Positions 1-10,288 are shown, counted from the stretch's first letter. The stretch is 64,000 bases of DNA from Flavobacterium panacis (GCF_024649945.1 NZ_JANKMS010000002.1:248001-312000), one strand, 5' to 3'. Translations and numbers: made by a program. The notes: generated by a model from the sequence alone, not told the origin.

Positions 1-39
1 ATTAAATCCATTTTCTAAATCTATAAAACGAGTAAATAA

Positions 40-3000
40 TTACATATTCCTTCTATACTGTCCACCAACCTCAAACAACGCCGAAGTAATCTGCCCTAAC
101 GAACAAACTTTTGTAGCTTCCATTAAATAATCGAATAAGTTTTCGTTTTTAATGGCTGCTTCTTGTAACTGGCTTAAATGCTCGTTTACTTTTGCTTCGT
201 GGAAATTATGCAGGTTGTCCAGCATCGTGATCTGGTATTGTTTTTCTTCTTCTGTGGCACGAATTACCTCAGCAGGAATTACCGTTGGCGAACCTTTTGA
301 ACTCAAGAAGGTATTTACACCCACAATTGGGAAATCTCCGTTGTGTTTTAAGGTTTCGTAATACAAACTTTCTTCCTGAATTTTAGAACGCTGGTACATC
401 GTTTCCATTGCACCAAGAACTCCGCCTCTTTCTGTTATTCTGTCGAATTCTTGTAAAACGGCTTCTTCAACTAAATCAGTTAATTCTTCAATGATGAACG
501 AACCTTGAATTGGGTTTTCGTTTTTCGCTAAACCTAATTCTTTATTGATAATCAGCTGAATCGCCATCGCGCGACGTACAGATTCTTCTGTTGGTGTTGT
601 GATCGCTTCATCGTAAGCGTTGGTATGCAATGAATTACAGTTGTCGTAAATTGCATATAACGCTTGCAAAGTCGTTCTGATATCGTTGAAATCAATTTCT
701 TGTGCGTGTAACGAACGTCCAGAAGTCTGAATATGGTATTTCAGCATTTGGGCTCTTTCGTTGGCTCCATATTTCAATTTCATGGCTTTTGCCCAAATCT
801 TACGCGCCACGCGACCAATAACCGAATATTCTGGATCAACTCCGTTCGAGAAGAAGAACGATAAGTTTGGTCCAAAATCGTTGATGTTCATGCCACGGCT
901 CAAATAATATTCCACGTAAGTGAAACCATTTGAAAGCGTAAATGCCAATTGCGTAATTGGGTTTGCTCCCGCCTCGGCAATATGATATCCTGAAATCGAA
1001 ACCGAATAGAAATTACGAACATTTTTAGTGATAAAATATTCCTGAACGTCTCCCATTAATCGCAACGCAAATTCAGTCGAGAAAATACAAGTATTCTGCG
1101 CCTGATCTTCTTTTAAAATATCAGCCTGAACCGTTCCTCGAACTTGAGCTAAGGTTTTTACTTTTATTTCGTTATAAACCTCCAAAGGTAAAACCTGATC
1201 TCCTGTAACACCCAAAAGCATTAATCCCAAACCGTTGTTTCCTGCTGGAAGTTCGCCTTGGTATTTTGGTCTTTCGATTCCTTTTTCTTTATATAATTTG
1301 TTGATTTTAGCCTCAACTTCTTTTTCTAAACCATTTTCTTTGATGTAAATCTCACATTGCTGATCGATTGCCGCGTTCATAAAGAAACCTAAAAGCATTG
1401 GCGCAGGTCCGTTGATGGTCATACTTACCGAAGTTAGAGCATGAACCAAATCGAAACCTGAATATAATTTTTTAGCATCGTCTAAACAGCAGATTGAAAC
1501 TCCCGCATTTCCAATTTTCCCATAAATATCTGGACGTAAATCTGGATCGTTTCCGTACAAAGTCACACTGTCAAAAGCTGTAGAAAGACGTTTTGCAGGC
1601 ATTCCCGCACTTACATAATGAAAACGTTTGTTAGTTCTTTCTGGTCCGCCCTCGCCTGCAAACATTCTCGACGGATCTTCGCCTTCACGTTTAAACGGAT
1701 ACAATCCAGAAGCGAAAGGAAATTCGCCAGGAACATTTTCCTGTAAATTCCAACGCAGAATATCGCCCCAACCTTCATATTTAGGTAAGGCAATTTTTGG
1801 GATTTGCAAATGCGATAAACTTTCAGAATGTGTCGCTATTTTAATTTCTTTATCACGAACCTTAAAGCTGTAAACCGGATTTTTGTATTTCGCTACTTTA
1901 TCAGCCCAATTCAGGATAATTTCCCAATTGTATGGATCTAAATCCATTTTTACCTTATCAAATTGATTTAGTAAAAGATTTAAGAAGATTCTGTTTTCGT
2001 CGTGTTCTGCAATGCCGCTTGGTAAAACAGTCGAATCGTCTATTCCTGCTTTTGTAATTTGAGGCACTTTTCCAGAAACAGATTCAATCGTTTTAAAGAT
2101 TCCGTATAATTTCTGAGCTACTTTTTGCTGAGCAATTGCCGTTTCATCATAACTTCTATTATTCTCAGCAATTTCAGACAAATAACGTGTTCTTCCTGGC
2201 GGAATCACGAATATTTTCTCACTCATTTCTTTAGTGATTTCAAAAGTCGATTTCAAGTCAGAATTCGTCTTTTCTGCCACTTTATCCATGATTGCTTTGT
2301 ACAGCGTGTTCATTCCCGGATCGTTGAACTGCGAAGCGATAGTTCCGAAAACTGGCATTTCATCAGGATTTTTATCCCAAAGATTATGATTGCGCTGGTA
2401 TTGTTTTTTTACATCGCGTAAAGCATCAAGTGCGCCACGTTTATCAAATTTATTTAAAGCCACTAAATCGGCAAAATCAAGCATGTCGATTTTCTCCAAT
2501 TGTGTAGCCGCTCCAAATTCTGGTGTCATTACATATAAAGAAACGTCAGAATGATCCATAATCTCCGTATCAGACTGCCCGATTCCTGAAGTTTCCAAAA
2601 TAATCAAATCGTATTTTGCCGCTTTCAAAACCTGAATCGCTTCGGCTACATATTTAGATAAAGCCAAATTAGACTGACGTGTTGCCAGCGAACGCATATA
2701 AACTCTCGGATTATTTATGGCATTCATACGGATTCTGTCTCCTAAAAGCGCTCCTCCGGTTTTTCTTTTCGAAGGATCGACAGAAACCAATCCGATTGTT
2801 TTTTCTGGAAAATCAATTAAAAATCGGCGAACTAATTCGTCCACCAAAGAAGATTTTCCTGCTCCACCCGTTCCTGTAATTCCTAAAACAGGAATTTTAG
2901 AAGTTGAATTTATTTCATGAATTTTATCAAAAGCCGATTTTGCAATTTCTGGGAAATTCTCTGCTGCAGAAATCAAACGTGCAATTGCCGTTGGAACTTT

Positions 3001-3480
3001 ATTTTCGATATGATCGATTTCTCCGTTTAATTGATCTCCAATTGGGAAATCGGCTCTTTGTACCAAATCATTAATCATTCCCTGCAATCCTAAAGAACGA
3101 CCGTCATCTGGAGAATAAATTCTGGTAATACCATATTCATGTAATTCTTCGATTTCGCTTGGCAAAATAACTCCGCCTCCGCCTCCGAAGATTTTAATAT
3201 GTCCTGCTCCTTTTTCGCGAAGCAAATCATACATATATTTAAAGTATTCATTGTGGCCGCCTTGGTAAGAAGTCATTGCAATTGCGTTGGCATCTTCCTG
3301 AATGGCAGTATTTACCACCTCTTCAACACTTCTGTCATGACCTAAGTGAATAACTTCTACTCCAGTTGACTGAATAATTCGGCGCATAATATTGATCGCA
3401 GCATCATGTCCGTCAAAAAGCGAAGCAGCAGTAACAATTCTTACTTTATTTTTAGGAATATATGGTATTTGTTGTTCCAT
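40..3480 (-). CDS. icmF: Fused isobutyryl-CoA mutase (methylmalonyl-CoA mutase family)
   Basis: Adenosylcobalamin-dependent carbon-skeleton mutase that interconverts branched and linear acyl-CoAs in the cytosol, with its own GTPase chaperone built in. The order of parts identifies IcmF: an N-terminal B12-binding domain (about residues 10-145) with D23-G24-H25, where H25 is the expected lower cobalt ligand; a MeaB-like G domain (about 195-450) with Walker A at 203-211 (GTGGAGKSS) and NKFD at 343-346; and a C-terminal mutase barrel (about 560-1110). At 1146 residues it has full family length. Classical methylmalonyl-CoA mutase has two subunits with the B12 domain at the C-terminus, so that alternative is unlikely. 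Substrate preference (isobutyryl versus other acyl-CoA) cannot be read with certainty. It is transcribed alone, divergently from the next gene. Confidence 0.93.
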   Translation of the reverse strand: MEQQIPYIPKNKVRIVTAASLFDGHDAAINIMRRIIQSTGVEVIHLGHDRSVEEVVNTAIQEDANAIAMTSYQGGHNEYFKYMYDLLREKGAGHIKIFGGGGGVILPSEIEELHEYGITRIYSPDDGRSLGLQGMINDLVQRADFPIGDQLNGEIDHIENKVPTAIARLISAAENFPEIAKSAFDKIHEINSTSKIPVLGITGTGGAGKSSLVDELVRRFLIDFPEKTIGLVSVDPSKRKTGGALLGDRIRMNAINNPRVYMRSLATRQSNLALSKYVAEAIQVLKAAKYDLIILETSGIGQSDTEIMDHSDVSLYVMTPEFGAATQLEKIDMLDFADLVALNKFDKRGALDALRDVKKQYQRNHNLWDKNPDEMPVFGTIASQFNDPGMNTLYKAIMDKVAEKTNSDLKSTFEITKEMSEKIFVIPPGRTRYLSEIAENNRSYDETAIAQQKVAQKLYGIFKTIESVSGKVPQITKAGIDDSTVLPSGIAEHDENRIFLNLLLNQFDKVKMDLDPYNWEIILNWADKVAKYKNPVYSFKVRDKEIKIATHSESLSHLQIPKIALPKYEGWGDILRWNLQENVPGEFPFASGLYPFKREGEDPSRMFAGEGGPERTNKRFHYVSAGMPAKRLSTAFDSVTLYGNDPDLRPDIYGKIGNAGVSICCLDDAKKLYSGFDLVHALTSVSMTINGPAPMLLGFFMNAAIDQQCEIYIKENGLEKEVEAKINKLYKEKGIERPKYQGELPAGNNGLGLMLLGVTGDQVLPLEVYNEIKVKTLAQVRGTVQADILKEDQAQNTCIFSTEFALRLMGDVQEYFITKNVRNFYSVSISGYHIAEAGANPITQLAFTLSNGFTYVEYYLSRGMNINDFGPNLSFFFSNGVDPEYSVIGRVARKIWAKAMKLKYGANERAQMLKYHIQTSGRSLHAQEIDFNDIRTTLQALYAIYDNCNSLHTNAYDEAITTPTEESVRRAMAIQLIINKELGLAKNENPIQGSFIIEELTDLVEEAVLQEFDRITERGGVLGAMETMYQRSKIQEESLYYETLKHNGDFPIVGVNTFLSSKGSPTVIPAEVIRATEEEKQYQITMLDNLHNFHEAKVNEHLSQLQEAAIKNENLFDYLMEATKVCSLGQITSALFEVGGQYRRNM

Positions 3481-3772
3481 TTTATGAATATGATAATTTT
3501 ATGGAGGCAATTTACAAAATATTTTAATATTCGATCTACACTATAGCTTTATGTTAACAAAAATAAATCGATTTCGTGAACCAAAAGGGTAACAATTTAC
3601 GTAACTAATTGATATAGTTAAAGAAAGCTTAAAGACATGGCAATTTCGCAACATTTAAATAAAATCTGGAAACATGTTTTAAAGCCTCCTAAAGTAATTT
3701 AGCATTGTAGAAAGGCCCCAAATTTTTACCAAAGCTAGCCATGAAAAAGTAGTAACGTAAAAATTAAAAAAA

Positions 3773-5335
3773 ATGAGAACATTTTATTCATTCACCGTAA
3801 TTTTAGGTTTGAGTTTTTTTGTATTTTCTTTTAACAGAATTGACAATAATACTCCATCATATAAGAAAACTCCAACCTCATTAAACAGTAATAATGACGC
3901 AGATCTTGCAAGCAGCGAAGTTGTAAATGACTTCTTTAAAAGATATTCTGACTTAAGAAAATATAAGTCTGATGTCATGTCATTATACAAAAACAGAACA
4001 CTCGGAACAATTTGGTTTGACGAAGAAGAAGTCAACGAATTTGGATCTGTATTGTATGAAAAAGCAAAAAAAACAAACGATTTGATTATTCCTTACCAAA
4101 AAGAAATCGATAAATTATTTGATTCGTCTTCAGAAACAAAACTATCTAAAACCGATGCTGATATGCTTTTGAGTTCATTATATGTAGTGTACACCAAAAA
4201 AAGTAATTCAGACAAGAAAAGATTGCAATATGATGTGTTATTGAAAGACTTCCTAAATTATAGTACTATTGAAGAAGCAACTGCCGCAACCACAGCAACA
4301 GATGAAAAAGTGCAATATGACCAATATTACAAATTGCAGGATGCTTTGAAAAAATACAAAAAATTAGATCATACCAATAAATGGAAACCAATTGTTCCGG
4401 CAGAAACTCCATACAAAGATTTGCGTCCCGATGCTGAATCTAGTACGATTGCACAAGTTAGAACACGTTTGTATTTGTTAGGAGATTTAAAACAGGATTC
4501 TAAAAGTGATGTTTACGATCGTGAATTGATGGATGCTGTAATGAAGTACAAAGTTCGTAACGGATTTAAACCAAATTATATTCTTTCTGAAGAACATATT
4601 AAAGAAATGAATATTCCGTTGACTGAAAAAATGGAAACATTAAAACTAAACATGGAAAGATGTCGTGAAATTGCAGCTCAAATTGCCGCAAGCGATGAAT
4701 ACGTTTTGGTAAATGTTCCATCTTACGAAATGATTTATGTTAAAAACGGAAAAGTACAATTGACCTCACCAGTATTTGTTGGAGCTCCATTAACTAAAAC
4801 AACGATTTTTAATGGCGAAATTGATCGAATCGTTTTTAGTCCCTATTGGACAGTACCACAAAGTATTGTACAAAACGAATTAAAATCTAAAATTGCTTCA
4901 GATCCGAATTATCTAGCAGAAAAAAACATGGAAATTGTGAATGGACAAGTAAGACAAAAACCAGGTCCAGACAATTCTTTAGGATTGGTAAAATTTATGT
5001 TTCCAAATAAAGAGGATATATACATGCACGATACACCTTCTAAAACGTTGTTCGATTTTGAAAAAAGAACTTTCAGCCACGGATGTATCAATGTGAAATT
5101 GGCTAAAGAACTTGCTGTTGCCATGTTACAAGATTATCCAGAATGGAATCAGGCAAAAATCGATAAAGCTATGGCTGGTAAAACAGAAAACAGTTTTAAA
5201 TTGTCTAAAAAAGTGCCTATTTACATTACCTATTTTACTTCATTAGTAAATGAAAATGGTGAAATCGGATTCTTTCCAGATGTTTATGAAAAAGATAAAG
5301 AGTTAACCAGCGAAAATGCTGTTGTAACTCAATAA
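3773..5335 (+). CDS. L,D-transpeptidase (YkuD domain), exported
   Basis: Probable periplasmic peptidoglycan cross-linking enzyme that forms 3-3 cross-links or attaches proteins to the wall. The start carries a hydrophobic export segment (residues 5-19). The middle contains a peptidoglycan-binding-like helical stretch (about 225-280), and the YkuD catalytic domain lies at about 310-470. The catalytic motif is visible: H419 followed by S435-H436-G437-C438, with C438 the nucleophile. The usual SHGCIR is SHGCIN here. The size and long N-terminal region match the YcbB/LdtD-like group of large Gram-negative enzymes rather than the short ErfK type. A hairpin terminator follows the stop. The gene appears monocistronic. 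Confidence 0.9.
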   Translation: MRTFYSFTVILGLSFFVFSFNRIDNNTPSYKKTPTSLNSNNDADLASSEVVNDFFKRYSDLRKYKSDVMSLYKNRTLGTIWFDEEEVNEFGSVLYEKAKKTNDLIIPYQKEIDKLFDSSSETKLSKTDADMLLSSLYVVYTKKSNSDKKRLQYDVLLKDFLNYSTIEEATAATTATDEKVQYDQYYKLQDALKKYKKLDHTNKWKPIVPAETPYKDLRPDAESSTIAQVRTRLYLLGDLKQDSKSDVYDRELMDAVMKYKVRNGFKPNYILSEEHIKEMNIPLTEKMETLKLNMERCREIAAQIAASDEYVLVNVPSYEMIYVKNGKVQLTSPVFVGAPLTKTTIFNGEIDRIVFSPYWTVPQSIVQNELKSKIASDPNYLAEKNMEIVNGQVRQKPGPDNSLGLVKFMFPNKEDIYMHDTPSKTLFDFEKRTFSHGCINVKLAKELAVAMLQDYPEWNQAKIDKAMAGKTENSFKLSKKVPIYITYFTSLVNENGEIGFFPDVYEKDKELTSENAVVTQ

Positions 5336-5354
5336 TATAAGTTTTATTCAGTTG

Positions 5355-5396
5355 AAGTGAGAATTTATCAATTTTGGTAAGTTCTCACTTTTTTAT
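5355..5396 (+). terminator. Rho-independent terminator after the L,D-transpeptidase gene
   Basis: Stem AAGTGAGAA/TTCTCACTT with an 18-nt loop, followed by a run of T residues. It sits 20 bases after the stop codon. Confidence 0.75.
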
Positions 5397-5516
5397 CTCA
5401 AAAAACAACATAACTTATTAAAAATAAACCTTTTAATAGTAAAAACACTTTTAAAGTCTTACGATTTTTGCACTCAGATTATACCACTAATTTGTAATAT
5501 TTAAAAGCTAATTATT

Positions 5517-5867
5517 ATGAAAACAAATAATACCGAAGGACTAACTATGTTTGAAATCAATGTCTTAATTCAGCAAGGAGCAAAGTTTATTGTATTTCCT
5601 TTTATCTTTTCTAAAATGGTAAAAAGAATTAAAGAATCTAACATTTATTTTGTCCGTCCAAACGAAAGTACTTTCAAATACGCTTTAAAACATTTTTATC
5701 TCAATCTCTCTGTAAGCTGGCGTATATTCCCGTACGGACCAATTTATGTTTTAAAATCACTTTTTTTCTTGATTAAAGGGGGAAAAGATTATACTGAAAC
5801 CATTTTGAAAGATTTAAGTAGAAACAATCCCGTTTACAATCCGCAAACGAGATTGTCTTATAAATAA
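5517..5867 (+). CDS. Hypothetical protein, 116 aa
   Basis: I do not recognise a named family. The protein is basic, with a hydrophobic patch near residues 18-32 and a second at about 74-86 (YGPIYVLKSLFFLIKGG). These could associate with the membrane, but neither is a clear transmembrane helix. No signal peptide or cysteine motif is seen. It stands alone between terminated genes. The start at ATGAAAACAAAT is preceded by an AT-rich leader. Codon use resembles the neighbours, so it is probably a genuine lineage-specific gene rather than a chance frame. Confidence 0.6.
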   Translation: MKTNNTEGLTMFEINVLIQQGAKFIVFPFIFSKMVKRIKESNIYFVRPNESTFKYALKHFYLNLSVSWRIFPYGPIYVLKSLFFLIKGGKDYTETILKDLSRNNPVYNPQTRLSYK

Positions 5868-6027
5868 AATAGCTTCATTAAAGCATCAGCAATCTTAAAT
5901 TAAATAATACTATTCAGGAAATATTGTCCCAAAATTCAATTGATTTCTGCAGATTGACCTGCTTAAATTTGTGACTTCGGATGTATTGTTAATTCTCAAA
6001 CAAAATGTTGCTGTCTATGACATAAAA

Positions 6028-6061
6028 TTGTGGCTTTATTTTTGAATAAGTAGTATTTTTG
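6028..6061 (+). promoter_or_regulatory. Probable promoter of the DUF4197 lipoprotein gene
   Basis: TTG at 6028-6030 and TATTTTTG at 6054-6061 (23-nt gap) fit the Bacteroidota TTG/TAnnTTTG promoter pattern. The -7 box ends 21 bases before the start codon. A second TATTTTTG occurs at 6037-6044. Confidence 0.5.
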
Positions 6062-6082
6062 AAACTTAAATAAAACCCCATA

Positions 6083-6799
6083 ATGAAAAAGATTTTCCTA
6101 TTAGCCGTTACATTTTCTCTGACCTCTTGTGCACAAGTACAACAGACTTTAAATCAATTGCCTCAAATCGCTTCACAACTTCCTGCCGGTAATGTTGATA
6201 TCGCTTCTGGATTAAAAGAAGCCTTGAACAAAGGAATTACACAACAGGTAAGTAAATTAACCGCAGTTGATGGGTTTTATAAAAATGAAGCCGTAAAAAT
6301 CCTAATGCCAGAAGAATTACAAAAAGTAGACGCTACTTTAAGAAAAATCGGTTTAAGTTCTCTTGCTGATGAAGGAATCAAAATGTTGAATCGTGCCGCT
6401 GAAGATGCCGTAAAAGAAGCTACTCCGATATTTGTTACTGCTGTGAAAAACATGACTTTTACAGATGCTAAAAACATCCTTTTAGGAAACGACAGCGCCG
6501 CAACAAGTTATTTGCAAAACAGCACCACAACGGCTTTATACGGGAAATTTAATCCGGTAATCAAAAGCTCGTTTGAAAAAGTAGGTGCTGATGTAGTTTG
6601 GAAAAATATTATCACAAAATACAATACTATTCCGTTAGTAAAAAAAGTAAACCCTGATTTAACGGATTATACGACAAATCAAGCTTTAACTGGAGTTTTC
6701 AAAATGATTGCTGTGGAAGAAAAAGAAATTAGGAACGATATTTCTGCAAGAACAACGCCTTTATTAAAAAGTGTTTTTGCATTACAAGACGGAAAATAG
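6083..6799 (+). CDS. DUF4197 family lipoprotein
   Basis: Predicted lipoprotein of unknown function. The N-terminus is a short signal ending in a lipobox (SLTSC, Cys at residue 16), so it should be lipidated and held in the envelope. The rest matches the general form of DUF4197: a helical protein of about 230 residues with a conserved middle section on long amphipathic helices (roughly 45-230). No catalytic motif is visible. A promoter-like TAnnTTTG box lies just upstream. A repeat-rich spacer separates it from purU, so the two are unlikely to be functionally coupled. Confidence 0.8.
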   Translation: MKKIFLLAVTFSLTSCAQVQQTLNQLPQIASQLPAGNVDIASGLKEALNKGITQQVSKLTAVDGFYKNEAVKILMPEELQKVDATLRKIGLSSLADEGIKMLNRAAEDAVKEATPIFVTAVKNMTFTDAKNILLGNDSAATSYLQNSTTTALYGKFNPVIKSSFEKVGADVVWKNIITKYNTIPLVKKVNPDLTDYTTNQALTGVFKMIAVEEKEIRNDISARTTPLLKSVFALQDGK

Positions 6800-6805
6800 A
6801 TTTTT

Positions 6806-6912
6806 CCTAAGGTTCAAAGAGACAAAGTTACAAAGGCTCAAAGTTTTAAACTTGAGAACTTTATATCTTGAAAAACATTACGGTTAAATAATTAACGATT
6901 AACCGATTAAAC
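6806..6912. repeat. Degenerate intergenic repeats (CAAAG-type and GATTAA-type)
   Basis: The first half (6806-6850) repeats CAAAG at irregular short spacing. The second (6882-6912) repeats AACGATTAA/CGATTAAAC. The same two types recur at 42597-42655 and 60189-60330 in this window. Confidence 0.6.
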
Positions 6913-6930
6913 CAAAAAACAAAAGACCAA

Positions 6931-7785
6931 ATGCAAAAAATTACCATTTTAATTCACTGTAAAGATCAAAAAAATATTATTGCCTCTGTTACCACTTTTA
7001 TTGCTAAAGTAGGCGGAAATATTACTTACATCGACCAACATGTTGATGTTGAACAAAATGTATTTTTTATGCGTTTGGAATGTGAGTTTACCAATTCTCA
7101 AATTACAGTAGAAGGTTTTAAAGAAGATTTCGATCAGACTCTTGCTTCTAAATTTGATATGTCATGGGATTTGTACAGTCAGGAACAAAAGCCTAAGATG
7201 GCATTGTTTGTTTCTAAATACGATCATTGTCTTTTTGATATTTTAGGACGTTACAGCGCTGGTGAGCTTAATATCGAAATTCCGCTGATTATTAGTAATC
7301 ATAATGATTTAAGATCAATCGCAGAACGTTTTGATATTCCGTATCACTTGGTTCCTTTTACAAAAGACAACAAAGAAGAAGGTGAAGCAAAACAAATTGA
7401 GTTACTAAAAAAATATGATATCGATTTTATTGTTTTAGCACGTTACATGCAAATTATCACGCCAAAATTGATTTCACTTTACGAAAATAAAATCATCAAT
7501 ATTCATCATTCGTTTTTGCCTGCTTTTCCAGGAGCTAAGCCTTATCATTCTGCTTTTAAACGAGGTGTAAAAATTATTGGAGCAACCAGTCACTACGTAA
7601 CTGAGGAGTTAGACGAAGGTCCGATTATTGAACAGGATATTTCCAGAGTTTCTCATATTCATTCTGTAGAAGATTTTATTATGAAAGGGCGTGATTTAGA
7701 ACGAATTGTTTTGGCAAGAGCGATCAAATTACATTCGGAACGTAAAACAATGGTATACAGCAACAAAACGGTTGTCTTTTCTTAA
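6931..7785 (+). CDS. purU: Formyltetrahydrofolate deformylase
   Basis: Hydrolyses 10-formyl-THF to formate and THF, balancing one-carbon pools and supplying formate for purine synthesis in the cytosol. It has an N-terminal ACT domain (about residues 4-80) and a C-terminal formyltransferase domain (about 90-275). The active-site signature is visible: INIHHSFLPAFPGA at about 189-202 contains the Asn and His, and the catalytic Asp lies in EELDEGPI at about 228. The 284-residue length is normal. A terminator-like hairpin follows, and then the small repeated transcription units described separately. Confidence 0.93.
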   Translation: MQKITILIHCKDQKNIIASVTTFIAKVGGNITYIDQHVDVEQNVFFMRLECEFTNSQITVEGFKEDFDQTLASKFDMSWDLYSQEQKPKMALFVSKYDHCLFDILGRYSAGELNIEIPLIISNHNDLRSIAERFDIPYHLVPFTKDNKEEGEAKQIELLKKYDIDFIVLARYMQIITPKLISLYENKIINIHHSFLPAFPGAKPYHSAFKRGVKIIGATSHYVTEELDEGPIIEQDISRVSHIHSVEDFIMKGRDLERIVLARAIKLHSERKTMVYSNKTVVFS

Positions 7786-7823
7786 CTAAAATGCTAAGTT
7801 TTTAATCTTTGAACACATAATTA

Positions 7824-7864
7824 ATCCGATAGATTTTTAGAATTTATCGGGTTTTCTTTTTAAA
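7824..7864 (+). terminator. Rho-independent terminator after purU
   Basis: AATCCGATA pairs with TATCGGGTT (one G-U pair), followed by TTTTCTTTTT. It lies about 40 bases after the purU stop. Confidence 0.65.
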
Positions 7865-8169
7865 ATATTTTTAGTTTAAAAGTTCTAAAATTTGCTCTTT
7901 TTAGACTTCGACATCTTCCATTTTGATCGTAATTATTATTTTTTAGAGAGAAAAAAGCATCTTTACTATTAACATTTTAGCAATTAAAAAAACAATCTCT
8001 TGTTATATTCTTAATCAAAATTAAATGTCCGTGTATTTAAATAGTTAAAAGAATATTTTTCATTGCAGAATACTCAAAATCTGGCATTTAAAAATCTTAA
8101 CGTATGTCCAACAAAGTAATAACAAAACCTTAACAGCATAACATCAATTTATGTCTGACCTTTGTAATG

Positions 8170-8248
8170 TAATAAACTGGTTATTTATTATTTTGGTTTT
8201 GGTTAGTTAAATGATGCCGACATCTTCGAGATGCCGGCATTCTTTTTT
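8170..8248 (+). ncRNA. Candidate small RNA, copy 1
   Basis: Predicted transcript of about 79 nt. It runs from just after the TTTG box at 8161-8164 through a U/G-rich core (AAACTGGTTATTTATTATTT onward) to a hairpin at 8213-8240 with a TTCG loop and an 8-nt T-rich tract. This copy has one A-C mismatch in the terminator stem and lacks the upstream TTG seen in copies 2 and 3. The start is inferred from the promoter position. Confidence 0.42.
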
Positions 8249-8454
8249 GATATTAATTTAGGTTTTGGCTGCCTTACTTACACTTAATTTTTAACGCAGA
8301 GAAAGCTAAGTTTTTTTTTAGTTCGCAAAGCTTTATCCTAGAATTTGCAAACTTTGGGCTTCAAAATGTATTTCAACGACATTAACTTATATTCAACAAA
8401 GTAATAACAAGACCTTAACAGCTTTGCATTGATTTATGTCGGATCTTTGTAATG

Positions 8455-8534
8455 TAATAAACTGGTTATTTATTATTTTGGTTTTGGTTAGTTAAAACAA
8501 TGCCGGCGTCTTCGAGATGCCGGCATTCTTTTTT
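8455..8534 (+). ncRNA. Candidate small RNA, copy 2
   Basis: Same layout as copy 1: TTTG box at 8446-8449, identical core, and hairpin 8499-8527 (AATGCCGGCGTC, TTCG loop, AGATGCCGGCATT) followed by TTCTTTTTT. The stem is complete apart from one G-U pair. The whole unit is intergenic. Confidence 0.45.
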
Positions 8535-8757
8535 GATATTAATTTAGGTTTTAGCTAACCTCCTATACGCTTAATTTTTAACGCAAAGAACGCTAAGTTT
8601 TTTTTATCCAAGAGTTTATTAAAAGTTCGCAAAGCTTCGTCCTAAAAATTGCAAACTTTGGACATCAAAATGATTTCAACGACATTAACTTATATCCAAC
8701 AAAGTAATAACAAGACCTTAACAGCTTTACATTGATTTATGTCGGACATTTGTAATG

Positions 8758-8836
8758 TAATAAACTGGTTATTTATTATTTTGGTTTTGGTTAGTTAAAT
8801 AATGCCAGCTTCTTCGAGAGGCTGGCATTTTTTTTT
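8758..8836 (+). ncRNA. Candidate small RNA, copy 3
   Basis: TTTG box at 8749-8752, same core, and hairpin 8801-8828. The stem has changed on both sides (GCCAGC opposite GCTGGC, against GCCGGC/GCCGGC in copy 2), so pairing is kept. That compensatory change argues for a functional RNA hairpin. A nine-T tract follows. Confidence 0.47.
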
Positions 8837-9020
8837 GTCTATTTTTTGAAGTTTCAAATTTCAGGTTTTCGTTGTTTCAAGTTGTTTTGTGATTATTATG
8901 TTGAAGGCAAAAACATATAAAAATGCTGATTTTTTAACAAAATTTTTTCAACCCTTTTAGAGATTTAAAACTCCTATATAATATTGAGCAATTATTAATA
9001 ACCAATTAACTTTAAAAACG

Positions 9021-9392
9021 ATGAAAAAATTTTTTTCTATTTTGACTTTGGGGCTGTTATTTTCTTGTGCAAATGAGGCCGAAATCACACAAGCTTCTAC
9101 AGATGCTGAAATTATTAAGCTGATGAAAACACCCGATAAAAGCGCTTTGACAGAGGCTCAGATAAAAAGAATTGTAAATTATCTGGATAAACATCCCGAA
9201 AATTCTAAGTATTTAATAACAGAAGATATTTCAAACTTCCCTAAGCCTCCTGTAATGACTCCAGGCTTGAAAGAAAGAATGAAAACCGGAAAATATATAC
9301 TAGAGGACTATTTACAAATCGAAACAGTTCCTCAAGGCGCTCCTGATTATGGCGCAACTCTTCAAATAATTAGCCTTGACAGTATAAAGTAA
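9021..9392 (+). CDS. Hypothetical lipoprotein, 123 aa
   Basis: Unknown function. Residues 1-16 are a lipoprotein signal with the lipobox LLFSC (Cys at 16), so the mature protein should be membrane-anchored in the envelope. The mature part is small and mixed-charge, with a probable helix at about 28-70 and no recognisable motif. The gene stands alone: the repeated small-RNA units precede it and a strong hairpin follows (9408-9455). The family could be limited to flavobacteria. Confidence 0.65.
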   Translation: MKKFFSILTLGLLFSCANEAEITQASTDAEIIKLMKTPDKSALTEAQIKRIVNYLDKHPENSKYLITEDISNFPKPPVMTPGLKERMKTGKYILEDYLQIETVPQGAPDYGATLQIISLDSIK

Positions 9393-9407
9393 TTCTGTTT
9401 CAGATTT

Positions 9408-9455
9408 AATTTTAAGTTCCTCTGCTTTGTGGTTAAAGCAGAAACTTAAGATTTT
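9408..9455 (+). terminator. Terminator-like hairpin
   Basis: TTTTAAGTT and CTGCTTT pair with AAAGCAG and AACTTAAGATTTT, forming a long interrupted stem. There is no strong T tract, so it may act as a processing or stability element instead. Confidence 0.45.
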
Positions 9456-9580
9456 GAGCAAATCTTATACTTTTCTATTTGTTGTATTTTTTTTCTTACA
9501 AATATTCCACTCTTTTTGAGTATTTGATACTCTTACCATTTAGTGCATCGAGTAATTTTAATTTAATAATAAAAACTTTT

Positions 9581-10267
9581 ATGATGAAATTCTTACCCAT
9601 TGTCCTTTTCCTATCTGCTTTTTTAAAATTCTTTTTTCTAAAAAGTAATAACTCCGAAATAAAAAAAGGTGTATACATCTTAACCACCGAAATCAGATCC
9701 AATATCCCAAATGGTAAATCTTTAAAATTTCCTGATGACAGTATTTTTATTGATAATGAATTTGCTATTGAAAAAGTAATTAGAATCGATCAAAAAGATT
9801 CTATGGGCATAATCGAAACCAAACAATCTTTAGACCGATATAATCTTATCGATTTTAAAAAAGGCTTACATAAAAATATAGGAAAGAATCTTGAAGCAGA
9901 TATCAAAAATATTCCATGGTCAGATCTTAGTAAAAAAGAAGTCTCCATGGACTTTAGTGCTACATGGGAAAATAGTGAGATTTACAAAACCAAAGACACC
10001 ATTTACGAAGGAATAAAAGTCAAAAAAATCGAATATATTTCGAATACCAATAAGACGTATGAGATATATCTAAAGCCAAATTCATCAAAAAATCAGGACT
10101 TTGTGTTTTATAAAGGTATTGAAGATAAATATCAAGGTGAAGTATTAAAAATGAAATATACTTATCCAGATGGATGGAATACTACTTGCACAAAGAAATT
10201 TATCCCAATTAAAAATCATGAAGTTTTAAACGCTCTAGAAAAGCTAATTCTGAAAGCAAAACAATAG
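9581..10267 (+). CDS. Hypothetical exported protein, ~228 aa
   Basis: Unrecognised. The frame is open from 9479, but that TTG start gives a long odd N-terminus. ATGATGAAATTC at 9581 starts a clean signal-like segment (MMKFLPIVLFLSAFLKFFFL), so I prefer it. No lipobox is seen, so the protein could be exported or tethered by the N-terminal helix. The rest alternates short strands and charged turns (about residues 30-228), with no conserved catalytic pattern visible. It converges on the - strand gene that follows, with a 21-base gap. Confidence 0.6.
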   Translation: MMKFLPIVLFLSAFLKFFFLKSNNSEIKKGVYILTTEIRSNIPNGKSLKFPDDSIFIDNEFAIEKVIRIDQKDSMGIIETKQSLDRYNLIDFKKGLHKNIGKNLEADIKNIPWSDLSKKEVSMDFSATWENSEIYKTKDTIYEGIKVKKIEYISNTNKTYEIYLKPNSSKNQDFVFYKGIEDKYQGEVLKMKYTYPDGWNTTCTKKFIPIKNHEVLNALEKLILKAKQ

Positions 10268-10288
10268 CTTTCTAACATCATAAAACAA

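Larger units (their letters stand above)
8090..8836. repeat. Three tandem ~290-bp repeat units, non-coding
   Basis: Three copies of a unit containing AACAAAGTAATAACAA, a promoter-like TTTG box, a conserved ~45-nt core and a hairpin terminator. The TTTG boxes are at 8161, 8446 and 8749, so the period is 285 and 303 bases. The spacers between units (CGCAAAG-rich) are also repeated but diverge more. No open frame of useful size runs through them. Confidence 0.85.

Noticed and set aside
8090..8836. CRISPR-like array
   Set aside because: The repeat unit is about 290 bp with promoter and terminator features, only three copies, and no short unique spacers.
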